DNA of 64,000 nucleotides. Origin: CAYLRU01 sp964386565. Lineage in GTDB: Bacteria; Desulfobacterota; Desulfobacteria; Desulfobacterales; UBA5616. The stretch lies in contig CAYLRU010000002.1 in the NCBI GenBank assembly GCA_964386565.1, forward strand, positions 62,001 to 126,000. The letters are read 5' to 3'. Below are positions 33,429 through 42,662 of the stretch, in pieces (positions within the stretch are counted from its first letter, which is position 1; every line of letters starts with the position of its first letter). The notes under the pieces are model-generated. The model was not told where the DNA came from. It made no database searches and saw only the letters and a program-made list of their open reading frames with translations. A program made the position numbers and the translations under genes.

Positions 33429-35225
33429 TTAATCAGAAGCAGGGGCAATGGGTTTTATCCTGAGATACAATTCATCCAGTTGCTGTTTTGTGGTTTCAGA
33501 CGGTGCATCGGTCATCAGGCAACTTGCCTTCTGAGTTTTGGGAAATGCGATGACATCACGGATGGACGACTGACCGCACAGTATCATCACCAGCCGGTCG
33601 AACCCGAAGGCCATGCCGCCGTGGGGGGGGGCGCCGGTATCCAGGGCCGACATCAGGAACCCGAACTTTTCCCCGGCCTCTTCTTTTGATATTCCCAGTG
33701 CTTTGAACACACGGTCCTGCAGTTGTTTCCGATGGATACGGATACTGCCGCCGCCGATCTCCGAACCGTTCAGCACCAGGTCATAGGCCCGGGACCGAAC
33801 GCTTAAGGGATCGGTCTCCAAAAGGTCAATGTCTTCTTCCAGGGGGGCTGTAAAGGGATGATGCAAAGCCTGGTTTCTTTTTTCGGTTTCATCATATTCC
33901 AACAGGGGGAAATGGGTAATCCAGATAAACCGGTATTGGCTTTCATCGATGAGGCCGAGTTTCTTGCCCAGGTGGTTGCGCAGATGCCCCAATGCCTCAT
34001 TGGCGACCCTTGCCTGGTCCGCCACAAAAAAGACAAGATCCCCGGGGACCATGTCAATACGCTCGGACAGTTTCTTTTTTTCTTCTTCCGTAAAAAACTT
34101 GGCAATGGGAGATTGCCAGCCGTCTTCCCGAACTTTGATCCAGGCCAGACCCCTGGCCCGGTAAATGGCCACGAACGCCGTCAAATCGTCTATTTCCTTT
34201 CGGGAAAGATCAATGCACCCCTTGGCATTCAAGGCCTTGACCATACCCCCTTTTTTCACCACGTCGGCAAACACCTTGAATTCGGATGTCCTCACGATAT
34301 CGGACACCTCGCAAAGCTCCAGTCCAAACCGAATATCCGGCTTATCCAAACCATAGCGGTCCATGGCTTCGGCATAGGTCATCCTGGGAAACGGCAACGT
34401 GAGTTCAAGTCCGTGGATTTCCTTGAATACCTCCGCCATCAAGCCCTCTGCCACTTCCATCACATCTTCTTCACCGACAAAGGACATTTCCAGGTCGATC
34501 TGGGTGAACTCCGGCTGACGGTCCGCCCGCAGATCCTCGTCTCTGAAGCATCTTACAATCTGGTAGTACCGGTCATAACCCGATATCATCAAGAGCTGCT
34601 TGAACAATTGGGGGGACTGGGGCAATGCATAGAAACAGCCCGGATTCACCCGACTGGGGACTAAGTAATCTCTTGCGCCCTCTGGCGTACTCTTGGTCAG
34701 AAACGGTGTTTCAATATCTAAAAACCCCAGGTTATTCAGGTATTGACGGACCGTATACCCCACTTTGTGCCGGGTGATGATATTTTTCTGCAACCGGCTG
34801 CGTCGAAGGTCCAGATGACGGTATTTCAACCGAATGGACTCGGACACGTCGATATTGTCCTCAATTAAAAATGGAGAGGGCACAGCAGTGTTGAATATTT
34901 TTAATTCTGTAACGGTCACCTCGATTTTACCGGTTTTTAAATTGGGATTAATCATGCCTTCAGGCCTCACATCAACCCGACCGCGAACACCGATAACATA
35001 TTCGTTGCGCAGGCCATGGGCTTTTTCATGGACCAGTTGATCCACCTTGGGATTAAACACCACCTGGGTAATACCCTCCCGGTCCCGTAAATCCACAAAA
35101 ATAACGCCGCCGTGGTCCCGCCTGCGCTGCACCCAGCCCATCAACACCACTTCCGTTCCCACATCATCCTTGCCAAGCTGGCAGCAATGGTGGGTTCTTC
35201 GCATATCATTGAGAGAATCCGTCAA
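33429..35225 (-). CDS. aspS: Aspartyl-tRNA synthetase
   Basis: A class II synthetase of 599 residues with the N-terminal OB anticodon-binding domain (VQRRRDHGGVIFVDLRDREG), the catalytic core with QSPQLFKQLLM and the FRDEDLRADRQPEFTQID motif 2, a GAD insertion domain, and the C-terminal GGMAFGFDRLVM motif 3. The bacterial 600-residue length fits. TTG 35225 has GGAG eight bases upstream and is preferred; GTG 35243 would place that site inside the gene. It follows hisS by 27 bases on the same strand, a common hisS-aspS operon order. Whether it also charges tRNA-Asn is not determinable. Confidence 0.93.
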   Translation of the reverse strand: MTDSLNDMRRTHHCCQLGKDDVGTEVVLMGWVQRRRDHGGVIFVDLRDREGITQVVFNPKVDQLVHEKAHGLRNEYVIGVRGRVDVRPEGMINPNLKTGKIEVTVTELKIFNTAVPSPFLIEDNIDVSESIRLKYRHLDLRRSRLQKNIITRHKVGYTVRQYLNNLGFLDIETPFLTKSTPEGARDYLVPSRVNPGCFYALPQSPQLFKQLLMISGYDRYYQIVRCFRDEDLRADRQPEFTQIDLEMSFVGEEDVMEVAEGLMAEVFKEIHGLELTLPFPRMTYAEAMDRYGLDKPDIRFGLELCEVSDIVRTSEFKVFADVVKKGGMVKALNAKGCIDLSRKEIDDLTAFVAIYRARGLAWIKVREDGWQSPIAKFFTEEEKKKLSERIDMVPGDLVFFVADQARVANEALGHLRNHLGKKLGLIDESQYRFIWITHFPLLEYDETEKRNQALHHPFTAPLEEDIDLLETDPLSVRSRAYDLVLNGSEIGGGSIRIHRKQLQDRVFKALGISKEEAGEKFGFLMSALDTGAPPHGGMAFGFDRLVMILCGQSSIRDVIAFPKTQKASCLMTDAPSETTKQQLDELYLRIKPIAPASD

Positions 35226-35252
35226 GATTATCGCTCCTTTCACAAACCCGCT

Positions 35253-36503
35253 TTACAGTTTTCCCTTGATCACCCGAACCACATCTTCCAAGGGTACATT
35301 TTCCTGGACCTTGGTGGACATATTCCGAAGCACGGCCGCACCCTGTGAGATCTCATTTTCCCCCAGGATCAGCACATAGGCTGAATTCAGCCGGTCGGCC
35401 CGCTTCATCTGGCTTTTCAAGCTTCTGCCTTCATAATCCATTTCCGCTAAAATCCCTGCTTCGGACATTTCACAAACCCATTCAAAAGCCATCTCCCGGC
35501 TCCTGTCTCCCAGGGCCGCCACAAAAACATCGGGATTGCGGATATACTCTTCTTTTTGATCCCCCAGCAATTCCGCCAGGCGGTCAAATCCCACGGCAAA
35601 CCCTATGGCCGGCTGGTCCGGTCCGCCCAGGGTCTTTACCAGTCCGTCATAGCGCCCGCCGCCTGCCACGGCGCTTTGAGCCCCCAGCAGGCCGGTCTGG
35701 ATTTCAAACGTCGTCCGGGTGTAATAATCAAGCCCCCGGACCAGCCGGTTGTTGAGGACAAAAGAAACGCCCTGTTTCGTCAGTCGGTCTTTTACGATTT
35801 TGAAATGCCGGTCACAGTCATCGCACAAATGGTCCGAAAGCAACGGTGCGGTTGTTATCGCGTTGATACAGCCGGATACCTTGCAATCCAGTACCCGTAA
35901 AGGATTTTTCAGGATCCGGTTTTTACAGTCTTCACAAAGGTTGTGGGTTTTCCCGGTTAAAAATTCGGTCAGAACGGTTTTATACCCCGGTCGGCATCTG
36001 GGGCATCCCAGGGAGTTCAACTGTACGCTGATATCCGGAACCATCAACCGCTCAAAAAACGTCATCAGCATAAAGATCATTTGAACGTCTATCAATGGCG
36101 ACGCAATGCCGAATACTTCCGCGTTGATCTGATAAAACTGCCGATAGCGACCTTTTTGAGGTCTTTCCCGGCGGAACATGGGGCCGATGGTATAAAATTT
36201 GTTCACCGGATCGGCTGCATAAAGCTTGTGCTGGATATAGGCCCTGACCACGGAAGAGGTGGCTTCCGGTCTCAAGGTAATCAGCCCGCCTTTCCGGTCG
36301 GCGAACGTATACATTTCTTTTTCCACGATATCCGTATTCTCGCCGATGCTCCGGGCAAACAGTTCGGTATATTCCAGCACCGGGATTCGGATCTCCTTGA
36401 AACCGAAATCCTTAAAAATCTTGACGGCTGTCTGTTCAATATGCTGCCACAGCTCCGTCTCCGGCGGCAGGATATCTTTAAATCCCCTGATAAGCTGTAT
36501 CAT
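35253..36503 (-). CDS. hisS: Histidyl-tRNA synthetase
   Basis: A 416-residue class II synthetase. The N-terminus IRGFKDILPPE, motif 2 MFRRERPQKGRYRQFYQINAE, the histidine-specific loops LVRGLDYYTRTTFE and AGGGRYDGL, and the C-terminal anticodon-binding domain from about 325 are all present. ATG 36503 gives the standard start but its ribosome site is poorly spaced (AAGGA one base away); an in-frame TTG at 36530 is the alternative. It is the first gene of the hisS-aspS unit. Confidence 0.93.
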   Translation of the reverse strand: MIQLIRGFKDILPPETELWQHIEQTAVKIFKDFGFKEIRIPVLEYTELFARSIGENTDIVEKEMYTFADRKGGLITLRPEATSSVVRAYIQHKLYAADPVNKFYTIGPMFRRERPQKGRYRQFYQINAEVFGIASPLIDVQMIFMLMTFFERLMVPDISVQLNSLGCPRCRPGYKTVLTEFLTGKTHNLCEDCKNRILKNPLRVLDCKVSGCINAITTAPLLSDHLCDDCDRHFKIVKDRLTKQGVSFVLNNRLVRGLDYYTRTTFEIQTGLLGAQSAVAGGGRYDGLVKTLGGPDQPAIGFAVGFDRLAELLGDQKEEYIRNPDVFVAALGDRSREMAFEWVCEMSEAGILAEMDYEGRSLKSQMKRADRLNSAYVLILGENEISQGAAVLRNMSTKVQENVPLEDVVRVIKGKL

Positions 36504-36748
36504 TTCCTTTTCCGGCCCGGCATCCCCCAAAAGTCATCCAACTTGTCACGGGATGATGCCGTAAAGGGCAGCCGGCCTCTAATCATTCGTAATTACAGGT
36601 TATAATTTTATCCCATATAAAAATAATCTTGTATGTGTATCTTAATTTGCAGCAGTTAGTCAATATCAATGTGGGGCTTTTTTTGCACGGGTCAGGGGGA
36701 ATCAAGCGGTTTGGTCACTTACACCGGACCGGCACGGCCAATTTTCAT

Positions 36749-36775
36749 TTGACAGGACCGGGGTCTGAATATTAA
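36749..36775 (+). promoter_or_regulatory. Sigma-70 promoter of the MEMO-AMMECR1 operon
   Basis: TTGACA at 36749-36754 followed after 15 bases by TATTAA (36770-36775) in the 363-bp gap between hisS and the MEMO-AMMECR1 gene. The spacer is short but the -35 is perfect. Confidence 0.45.
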
Positions 36776-36866
36776 AATCAGATAAAAATTTATCCTTACC
36801 CAAAAAGAGAGATCTTCGACAAATGGATGTTCCGTAGGGATCTTGCAATACCGGTAGGGCTTTGCC

Positions 36867-38354
36867 ATGAACCGTTTTACCAATTCATTAATCGTCTTTG
36901 TCCTGATTTTTCAAATGGTTAATATTTTATCCAACACGCCGATATGGGCTCAGACACTCCGGAATCCGGCCTATGCCGGAAGTTTTTATCCCGCCGACGC
37001 CGATAAATTGCGCCAAACCATCGAAAATCTGGCGGAAAAAGCAGCCCGGACGCCGGTGGATCTCCCTGACGATAAAGAATTGAAAGCGCTGATCTTGCCC
37101 CATGCCGGTTATATATATTCCGGTCTTACCGCTGCCCATGCAGTCCACGTGCTGAGAAAAAACCAGTTCTCAAAGGTCATTCTCATGGGACCGGATCACC
37201 GGGTGGGTTTTTCCGGCGTTGCCGTCAGCAACGTCAATGCCTATGTCACCCCCCTGGGAAACATTCGTTTAAGCCGGGATGCTGAAAACCTGTTAAACGC
37301 CGATCCTGTTTTCAAATCCGTTCCCCTGTCGGACCGGAAGGAACATTCCCTGGAAGTTATCCTACCGTTTTTGCAGTACTTTCTGCCGGAATTCGAACTC
37401 GTCCCCATGGTGATGGGACCGGGAGACTTCCGCAAATACACCAGGGCTGTTGAATCGGTTACAGATGAAAAGACCTTGCTGGTGGCCAGCTCTGATTTAT
37501 CCCATTACCTGGCCTACGACGATGCCGTGGCCATGGACAGGGACACCATAGATAAGATCCTCACCCTCAAGACCAGTGAACTGTTGGAAAAACCCCATTG
37601 TGCCTGCGGTAAAATTCCCATTCTTATTTTAATGAATATGGCCGAACGCCACGGATGGGAACCCATCCTGCTGCATTACAGCAACAGCGGCGATACGGCA
37701 GGAACCCGGGATAAGGTGGTGGGGTATGCCGCCATTGCGTTTTACGGAGACAAGCCAATGAAAGACCAGAACACGTCCGCCAAGGAATATACCGAGGAAC
37801 AGGGTCAGCTATTGGTCAGACTGGCCCGAAAAACCATTGCCGACCGCCTGGGAAAGAGCGGGGAAGAACCGGAATCCCTGGATGCCGCCCTTAAATCCGA
37901 CGTATTTCAGAAAAATCGCGGTACATTCGTAACCCTTAAAAAACATGGGCAGTTAAGGGGCTGTATCGGCAGCCTGTCGGCAAACGAACCCGTGGCCGAA
38001 AGCGTCCGGCATAATGCCATAAATGCCGCTTTTCATGACCCCCGTTTCCAACCCCTTTCCGAAAATGAGCTGGACCAGGTGGAGGTGGAAGTCAGCATCC
38101 TGTCCGAACCCAAACCCCTGGCTTACGAGGATGCAGATGACCTGATCGCCAAACTCCGGGTGAATATCGACGGCGTCATTCTTCGCAAAGGGTATCACAG
38201 CGCCACTTTTTTGCCGCAGGTATGGGAACAATTGCCAAAGCCCGAAGACTTTCTCTCGCATCTTTGCCGAAAGGCCGGACTGCCCGGGGATGCCTGGCGA
38301 ACATCCAAACTGGAAATATCGACCTACCAGGTTGAATACTTTGAAGAGAAATAA
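36867..38354 (+). CDS. AmmeMemoRadiSam proteins B and A fused (MEMO1-AMMECR1), with signal peptide
   Basis: A 495-residue fusion. Residues 1-30 form a hydrophobic leader ending IWAQT, a likely Sec signal. Residues about 33-295 are a MEMO domain (RNPAYAGSFYPAD start, LPHAGYIYSG near 76, a SSDLSHY segment near 205). Residues about 310-490 are an AMMECR1 domain (RGTFVTLKKHGQLRGCIGS near 355-373). MEMO resembles class III extradiol dioxygenases; AMMECR1 has a conserved Cys. Their reaction is unknown. The partner radical SAM enzyme is encoded 6.8 kb away at 45137 instead of beside it. The stop overlaps the next ATG by one base, so the membrane protein is cotranslated. Confidence 0.9.
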   Translation: MNRFTNSLIVFVLIFQMVNILSNTPIWAQTLRNPAYAGSFYPADADKLRQTIENLAEKAARTPVDLPDDKELKALILPHAGYIYSGLTAAHAVHVLRKNQFSKVILMGPDHRVGFSGVAVSNVNAYVTPLGNIRLSRDAENLLNADPVFKSVPLSDRKEHSLEVILPFLQYFLPEFELVPMVMGPGDFRKYTRAVESVTDEKTLLVASSDLSHYLAYDDAVAMDRDTIDKILTLKTSELLEKPHCACGKIPILILMNMAERHGWEPILLHYSNSGDTAGTRDKVVGYAAIAFYGDKPMKDQNTSAKEYTEEQGQLLVRLARKTIADRLGKSGEEPESLDAALKSDVFQKNRGTFVTLKKHGQLRGCIGSLSANEPVAESVRHNAINAAFHDPRFQPLSENELDQVEVEVSILSEPKPLAYEDADDLIAKLRVNIDGVILRKGYHSATFLPQVWEQLPKPEDFLSHLCRKAGLPGDAWRTSKLEISTYQVEYFEEK

Positions 38355-40459
38355 TGGCCCATAATGACCGGTCCGTTTTTACCGTAATCTGCCTTACCGG
38401 TACTTCCGCACTTGTCGCCCAACTTTTAATCGTGCGGGAATGTATTGCCCAATTTTTCGGCAATGAATTCGTCATCACGCTGATTCTGTTCAGTTGGCTT
38501 TTTCTGGGCGGCATGGGAAACCGTCTCGCCCGTTTCATTCATCGACAAATACTTCCCGCAACAAAAAATCGTCTGGCCTGGGTTTCCCTGTTTTTGGCCA
38601 CGGCCCCGGTTTTTCAAATTTATGCCATCCGCTGCCTGCGGGATGTATTTTTCATCCACGGCAGTGAAGCGGGGTTCTATTCGACTTTCTGCTTCATTTT
38701 CCTGACCATGGCTCCCTATGGCCTGATGGTGGGGATCGCGCTCCCTTACAGTCTCTTTACATTAGCGGATCATCAACCGGATTACACCGGCACGCGGGTC
38801 TACATGGCGGACAACCTTGGAAATGTCGCCGGCGGAATCCTGTTTACATTCGTCCTGGTTTTACTGCCCGGCCCTTTCTGGTCGATTTTTGTCACCAGCT
38901 TGCTTTTACTTTCCGGGATCTGCTTTCTGTTTCAGTCAACCTCTTTTCGTGGATGGGCCGTCTGTGTTGCAACATGCGCGGTACTGACGGTTTTGATTTC
39001 GGGCCTCTTCCTGGAAAAGCCATCCCTGGCCCCGAATGAAGGAAAGCTGGTATATTACAAGGAATCCCGCTACGGCCGTATCACAGTTCATCAGGATGGG
39101 GAACTCTATACGGTTTTTACGGACGGGAGCCCGATATTCAGCACCGGTGATTTGATATCCGCGGAAGAAACCGTTCATTATCCCCTCTCCCAGATCGATG
39201 ACCCGAAACGCATTCTGTTTGTATCGGCCCAGGCGGGAATGATGGCTGAAATTGAAAAATACGGGCCCCAAACCGTTGATTACGTAGAGCTTAACCCGGA
39301 TATTAGTGCTGTTTTATTTAAATTCAATATCCTCCATGAAAAAAAGGGAATAACAAACGTCATTCATCAGGATGCAAGACGCTACCTTTCCCGGACCAAT
39401 GCCTTGTATGACGCCGTCATCGTTAACCTGCCCGATCCTGCGACATTTCAGGTCAACCGGTTTTTCACCGACCGTTTCTTTTCCCTGGTCAAGGAACATC
39501 TGGCCCCTGGCGGCATTTTCAGTTTTTCAGCCCCTGGATATGAAAATTATCTTGCCGAACCCATGCGGCAGAAGTTGTCTTCCCTGTTCAATACGGTATC
39601 GGATTATTTTGCCCATGTTGTCCTGATTCCCGGAAACAGGGTTTTTTTCCTGTGCAAAGACCAACCCGTAGATACGGACATTCCCAAGCGACTGCTTAAA
39701 AAAGGTATCCCCACGCAATATGTCGGCCCATATTATAACGGAAACGTTACCCCGGCCCGGATCGATGAACTAAACCGGCTGATGGATGTGTCCACACCGA
39801 AAAACGGGGATTTGTCCCCCCATTTAATCCGGTTGATGATGGCCGAATGGTTTGCCGTGCATCAAACGTCCCCCACAGGATTCATCATCGGCGTGACAGT
39901 ATTGCTCCTTGTCTATCTGTTGAGCATTAAAAAGACGGAATTTATTCTTTTTACAACAGGGTTTGTGACCATGGGAACTGAGATCCTGACCATTTTCGCG
40001 GTTCAGATCTTTTTCGGATACATCTATTCACAGATCGGCCTGATCGTCACCGTTTTCCTGGCGGGTTTGCTTCCCGGAGCCTGGATCGGCCGTAGATGGC
40101 AGGGGGATAAAAGAAAATTATTATTTCTCGTGGATGCACTTTTCATCGTACTGCTGCTGGTGTTTGTATTCACGTCCGGCTCCGGGAAAATGTTGCAGCC
40201 CCTGCTCTTTTTCCATTTTTTCGGATTGCTGATATCCCTGGGCTGCGGATGTCAATTCCCCCTGGTATTGCATCTGATGTCAAACGACGATTCCGCGGCG
40301 GTTCGTTCCTTTTCCGCCGACTTGATCGGTGCGGCGTTCGGGGTCCTGTTGACCAGTGTATTCTTCATCCCCTGGTTCGGCATCATCGGCGCCGCCTGGG
40401 GCCTCATCGGCATTAAATGTTTATCCCTGATATGCAGCATCCGATTCCGTCATCAATAA
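38354..40459 (+). CDS. Membrane spermidine-synthase-like protein
   Basis: A 701-residue protein with about seven N-terminal helices (1-220), a SpeE-like Rossmann methyltransferase-fold domain (about 235-450, with a VEYVELNPD-like acidic loop and a later VIVNLPDPAT strand), and about seven C-terminal helices (500-695). Soluble spermidine synthases are about 280 residues; this is the fused membrane type whose substrate is unknown. The aminopropyl-transfer motif is only partly conserved. The one-base overlap with the MEMO-AMMECR1 stop argues for a shared function, which is inference. Confidence 0.85.
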   Translation: MAHNDRSVFTVICLTGTSALVAQLLIVRECIAQFFGNEFVITLILFSWLFLGGMGNRLARFIHRQILPATKNRLAWVSLFLATAPVFQIYAIRCLRDVFFIHGSEAGFYSTFCFIFLTMAPYGLMVGIALPYSLFTLADHQPDYTGTRVYMADNLGNVAGGILFTFVLVLLPGPFWSIFVTSLLLLSGICFLFQSTSFRGWAVCVATCAVLTVLISGLFLEKPSLAPNEGKLVYYKESRYGRITVHQDGELYTVFTDGSPIFSTGDLISAEETVHYPLSQIDDPKRILFVSAQAGMMAEIEKYGPQTVDYVELNPDISAVLFKFNILHEKKGITNVIHQDARRYLSRTNALYDAVIVNLPDPATFQVNRFFTDRFFSLVKEHLAPGGIFSFSAPGYENYLAEPMRQKLSSLFNTVSDYFAHVVLIPGNRVFFLCKDQPVDTDIPKRLLKKGIPTQYVGPYYNGNVTPARIDELNRLMDVSTPKNGDLSPHLIRLMMAEWFAVHQTSPTGFIIGVTVLLLVYLLSIKKTEFILFTTGFVTMGTEILTIFAVQIFFGYIYSQIGLIVTVFLAGLLPGAWIGRRWQGDKRKLLFLVDALFIVLLLVFVFTSGSGKMLQPLLFFHFFGLLISLGCGCQFPLVLHLMSNDDSAAVRSFSADLIGAAFGVLLTSVFFIPWFGIIGAAWGLIGIKCLSLICSIRFRHQ

Positions 40460-40520
40460 TATCAAACAGTGGAAGTATTACAATCACACGCTTTGCATAC
40501 CATTCCACTTATTGGATTCA

Positions 40521-42521
40521 TTAACCGGCATCCCCTTTTTCCGGATTTTGGGATAAACCGGCGACCTCGGCAACCCTATCTGGTGGTCCAATGACAAAAA
40601 GCTCATCGTTATCACAAAATGGCATGTTTACGTCCGGATTGGACAATATTTGCGCGTTTCGGCGTATTGCCAATACGGTAACGCCATATTTTTTTCTCAT
40701 CTCAATTTCAGCTAAACTTTTCCCAACGAGAGATGATCTTTCAACAACCCTCAACGTACTGATTTCAACATCGGGAAGTTGAAGGTTTAAATCGGAAAAA
40801 GATGACGATTCTTTGAAAAGGCTTCGAAATATTTCGTAACCATCTGATCGTATTTCAGCAATCAGCCTTTCGATTTCATCTCTGGGTATAAGATATTTCA
40901 TCAAAACCCGGGTAAAGATTTCCACTGATGTCTCAAATTCTTCCGGGATGACTTCGTTGGCCCCTAATTTATACAGCGGTTTCATCTCCTGGAGATAACG
41001 GGTTCGCACGATCAGATGAACTTTCGGATTAAGTCTCCGAATGACTTCGGTAATCCTGCGGGTGGCCGTAGGATCGTTGATTGCAACGACAACAATTCTC
41101 GCTGCCTGGATGTTTGCGCGCTCAAGCGTGGTCTCCCTGCTTGCATCGCCATAATGAATCGGTTCGCCCTTTGCTTGTTCGCTCCTTACCGTTTCCGGAT
41201 TCATCTCAATGATTATATAGGTGATACCGGCTGCTCTGGCGGCTCGTGCGACATTCCTCCCGTTCACTCCAAAGCCGATGACGATAAGGTGGTCTTTCCT
41301 GTCCATGACCTTTATCTCCGGAACAGGATAAAAACCCGATATCAACCTTTTTGGCAGCGGCAACCGCAGGATAATATCGGCTGCGCGCGGCGCCAGTGTT
41401 ATAATGAATGGCGTCGCCGCCATGCTGAGTACAGAAAAAGCCAGAAACATCTGATAAATATTTCCGGCAAGCAAACCATGTTCAACACCGGTCCTGGACA
41501 GAATGAAAGAGAATTCACCAATCTGGCTGAGTGCAAGGCCAACCAGGATTGAAGTACGAAAAGGGAACCCTAATAAAACTGTTGTAAAACAGGCAACGAC
41601 AGATTTTAAAACCAAAACTCCCAAAGCGAGCAGCACAATGGTTCCCGGTTGCCGGAAAAGAAAACCTACATCCAGTAGCATGCCAATGGAAACAAAAAAA
41701 AAGCTTGTGAAGACATCCCTAAAGGGTAAAATATTCCCAAGTGCCTGATGGCTGTATTCAGATTCGGAAATGATCAATCCCGCTAAAAAAGCACCCAGGG
41801 CAAGGGATAGTCCGGCCTCGGAAGTTAACCACGCAACACCAAGGCATATTACCACAACACTTATTAAAAAAACTTCCTGATTGCGTGTTCTTGCGATTTG
41901 ATACAATACTTGGGGCACAATCCATTTAGTGCTGACCATCACCAACAGGATTATACCAATTCCCTTGGCTAAAAGAACGAGGATGGATTCACCTAAATTC
42001 CCCGTTGCACCGGCCAGTAGCGGGGTGATCAAGATCATGGGAACGATTATAATGTCCTGGAAAATCAGGATGCCAAGAGTCGTACGCCCGTGTGGACTAT
42101 CAACTTCGGCTCTTTCCTGGATCAGTTTGAGTACAATCGCCGTGCTGCTCAGAGCTACGAGAAATCCGATGAAGACCGCCTCGCCAAAAGCTTGGCCAAA
42201 CTGCCGGGCTATGAACAAAGCAGCCAAGAAGGTCAGCAAGACCTGAAACGAGCCGCCCATCAGGACGGACTTCCTGATTTGCAGCAGCCTTTCAAGTGAA
42301 AACTCGATTCCGATGGTAAAAAGCAATAACACAATACCGATTTCAGCTAAAATTTCAACTTCGTGAACTGCCTTTACCAGCCCGAATCCGTAAGGTCCGA
42401 CAAATATCCCCGTGAGGAGGAACCCTACAACCGCCGGCACGCGAAGTCGATGGCACATAAGAAGGACAGCAACAGCCAGTCCAAATATAACAACAATGTC
42501 ATTTAGCAGTGGTACTTCCAT
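40521..42521 (-). CDS. CPA2-family cation/proton antiporter (KefB/C-like) with RCK domains
   Basis: A 666-residue protein: about 12 helices with a conserved GLFVG-like first repeat and LALGAFLAGLIISES near 240, then a TrkA-N Rossmann domain (about 410-530, VIGFGVNGRNVARAA) and a TrkA-C module (about 575-655, RSSLVGKSLAEIEMRKKYG). Members exchange K+ or Na+ for protons under nucleotide or thiol control. The glutathione-binding residues of KefC cannot be confirmed. The start at 42521 lacks a strong Shine-Dalgarno. It faces the membrane spermidine-synthase-like gene. Confidence 0.91.
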   Translation of the reverse strand: MEVPLLNDIVVIFGLAVAVLLMCHRLRVPAVVGFLLTGIFVGPYGFGLVKAVHEVEILAEIGIVLLLFTIGIEFSLERLLQIRKSVLMGGSFQVLLTFLAALFIARQFGQAFGEAVFIGFLVALSSTAIVLKLIQERAEVDSPHGRTTLGILIFQDIIIVPMILITPLLAGATGNLGESILVLLAKGIGIILLVMVSTKWIVPQVLYQIARTRNQEVFLISVVVICLGVAWLTSEAGLSLALGAFLAGLIISESEYSHQALGNILPFRDVFTSFFFVSIGMLLDVGFLFRQPGTIVLLALGVLVLKSVVACFTTVLLGFPFRTSILVGLALSQIGEFSFILSRTGVEHGLLAGNIYQMFLAFSVLSMAATPFIITLAPRAADIILRLPLPKRLISGFYPVPEIKVMDRKDHLIVIGFGVNGRNVARAARAAGITYIIIEMNPETVRSEQAKGEPIHYGDASRETTLERANIQAARIVVVAINDPTATRRITEVIRRLNPKVHLIVRTRYLQEMKPLYKLGANEVIPEEFETSVEIFTRVLMKYLIPRDEIERLIAEIRSDGYEIFRSLFKESSSFSDLNLQLPDVEISTLRVVERSSLVGKSLAEIEMRKKYGVTVLAIRRNAQILSNPDVNMPFCDNDELFVIGPPDRVAEVAGLSQNPEKGDAG

Positions 42522-42662
42522 ATTCTAATTTACCTTCTAATTCATATCGAAAAACCAAAAGCAATAAAACGTGCAAGATGAAGCGGAATTGCCATCCGAT
42601 TTGAGAGCCAACTGTTATATTTTCCTGCGGGTTCTGCAGCGTCAGGATGTGCCAGTGGCATC

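Noticed and set aside
36081..36605. Plus-strand frame of 174 codons opposite hisS
   Set aside because: Antisense to conserved hisS motifs and lacks a ribosome site.
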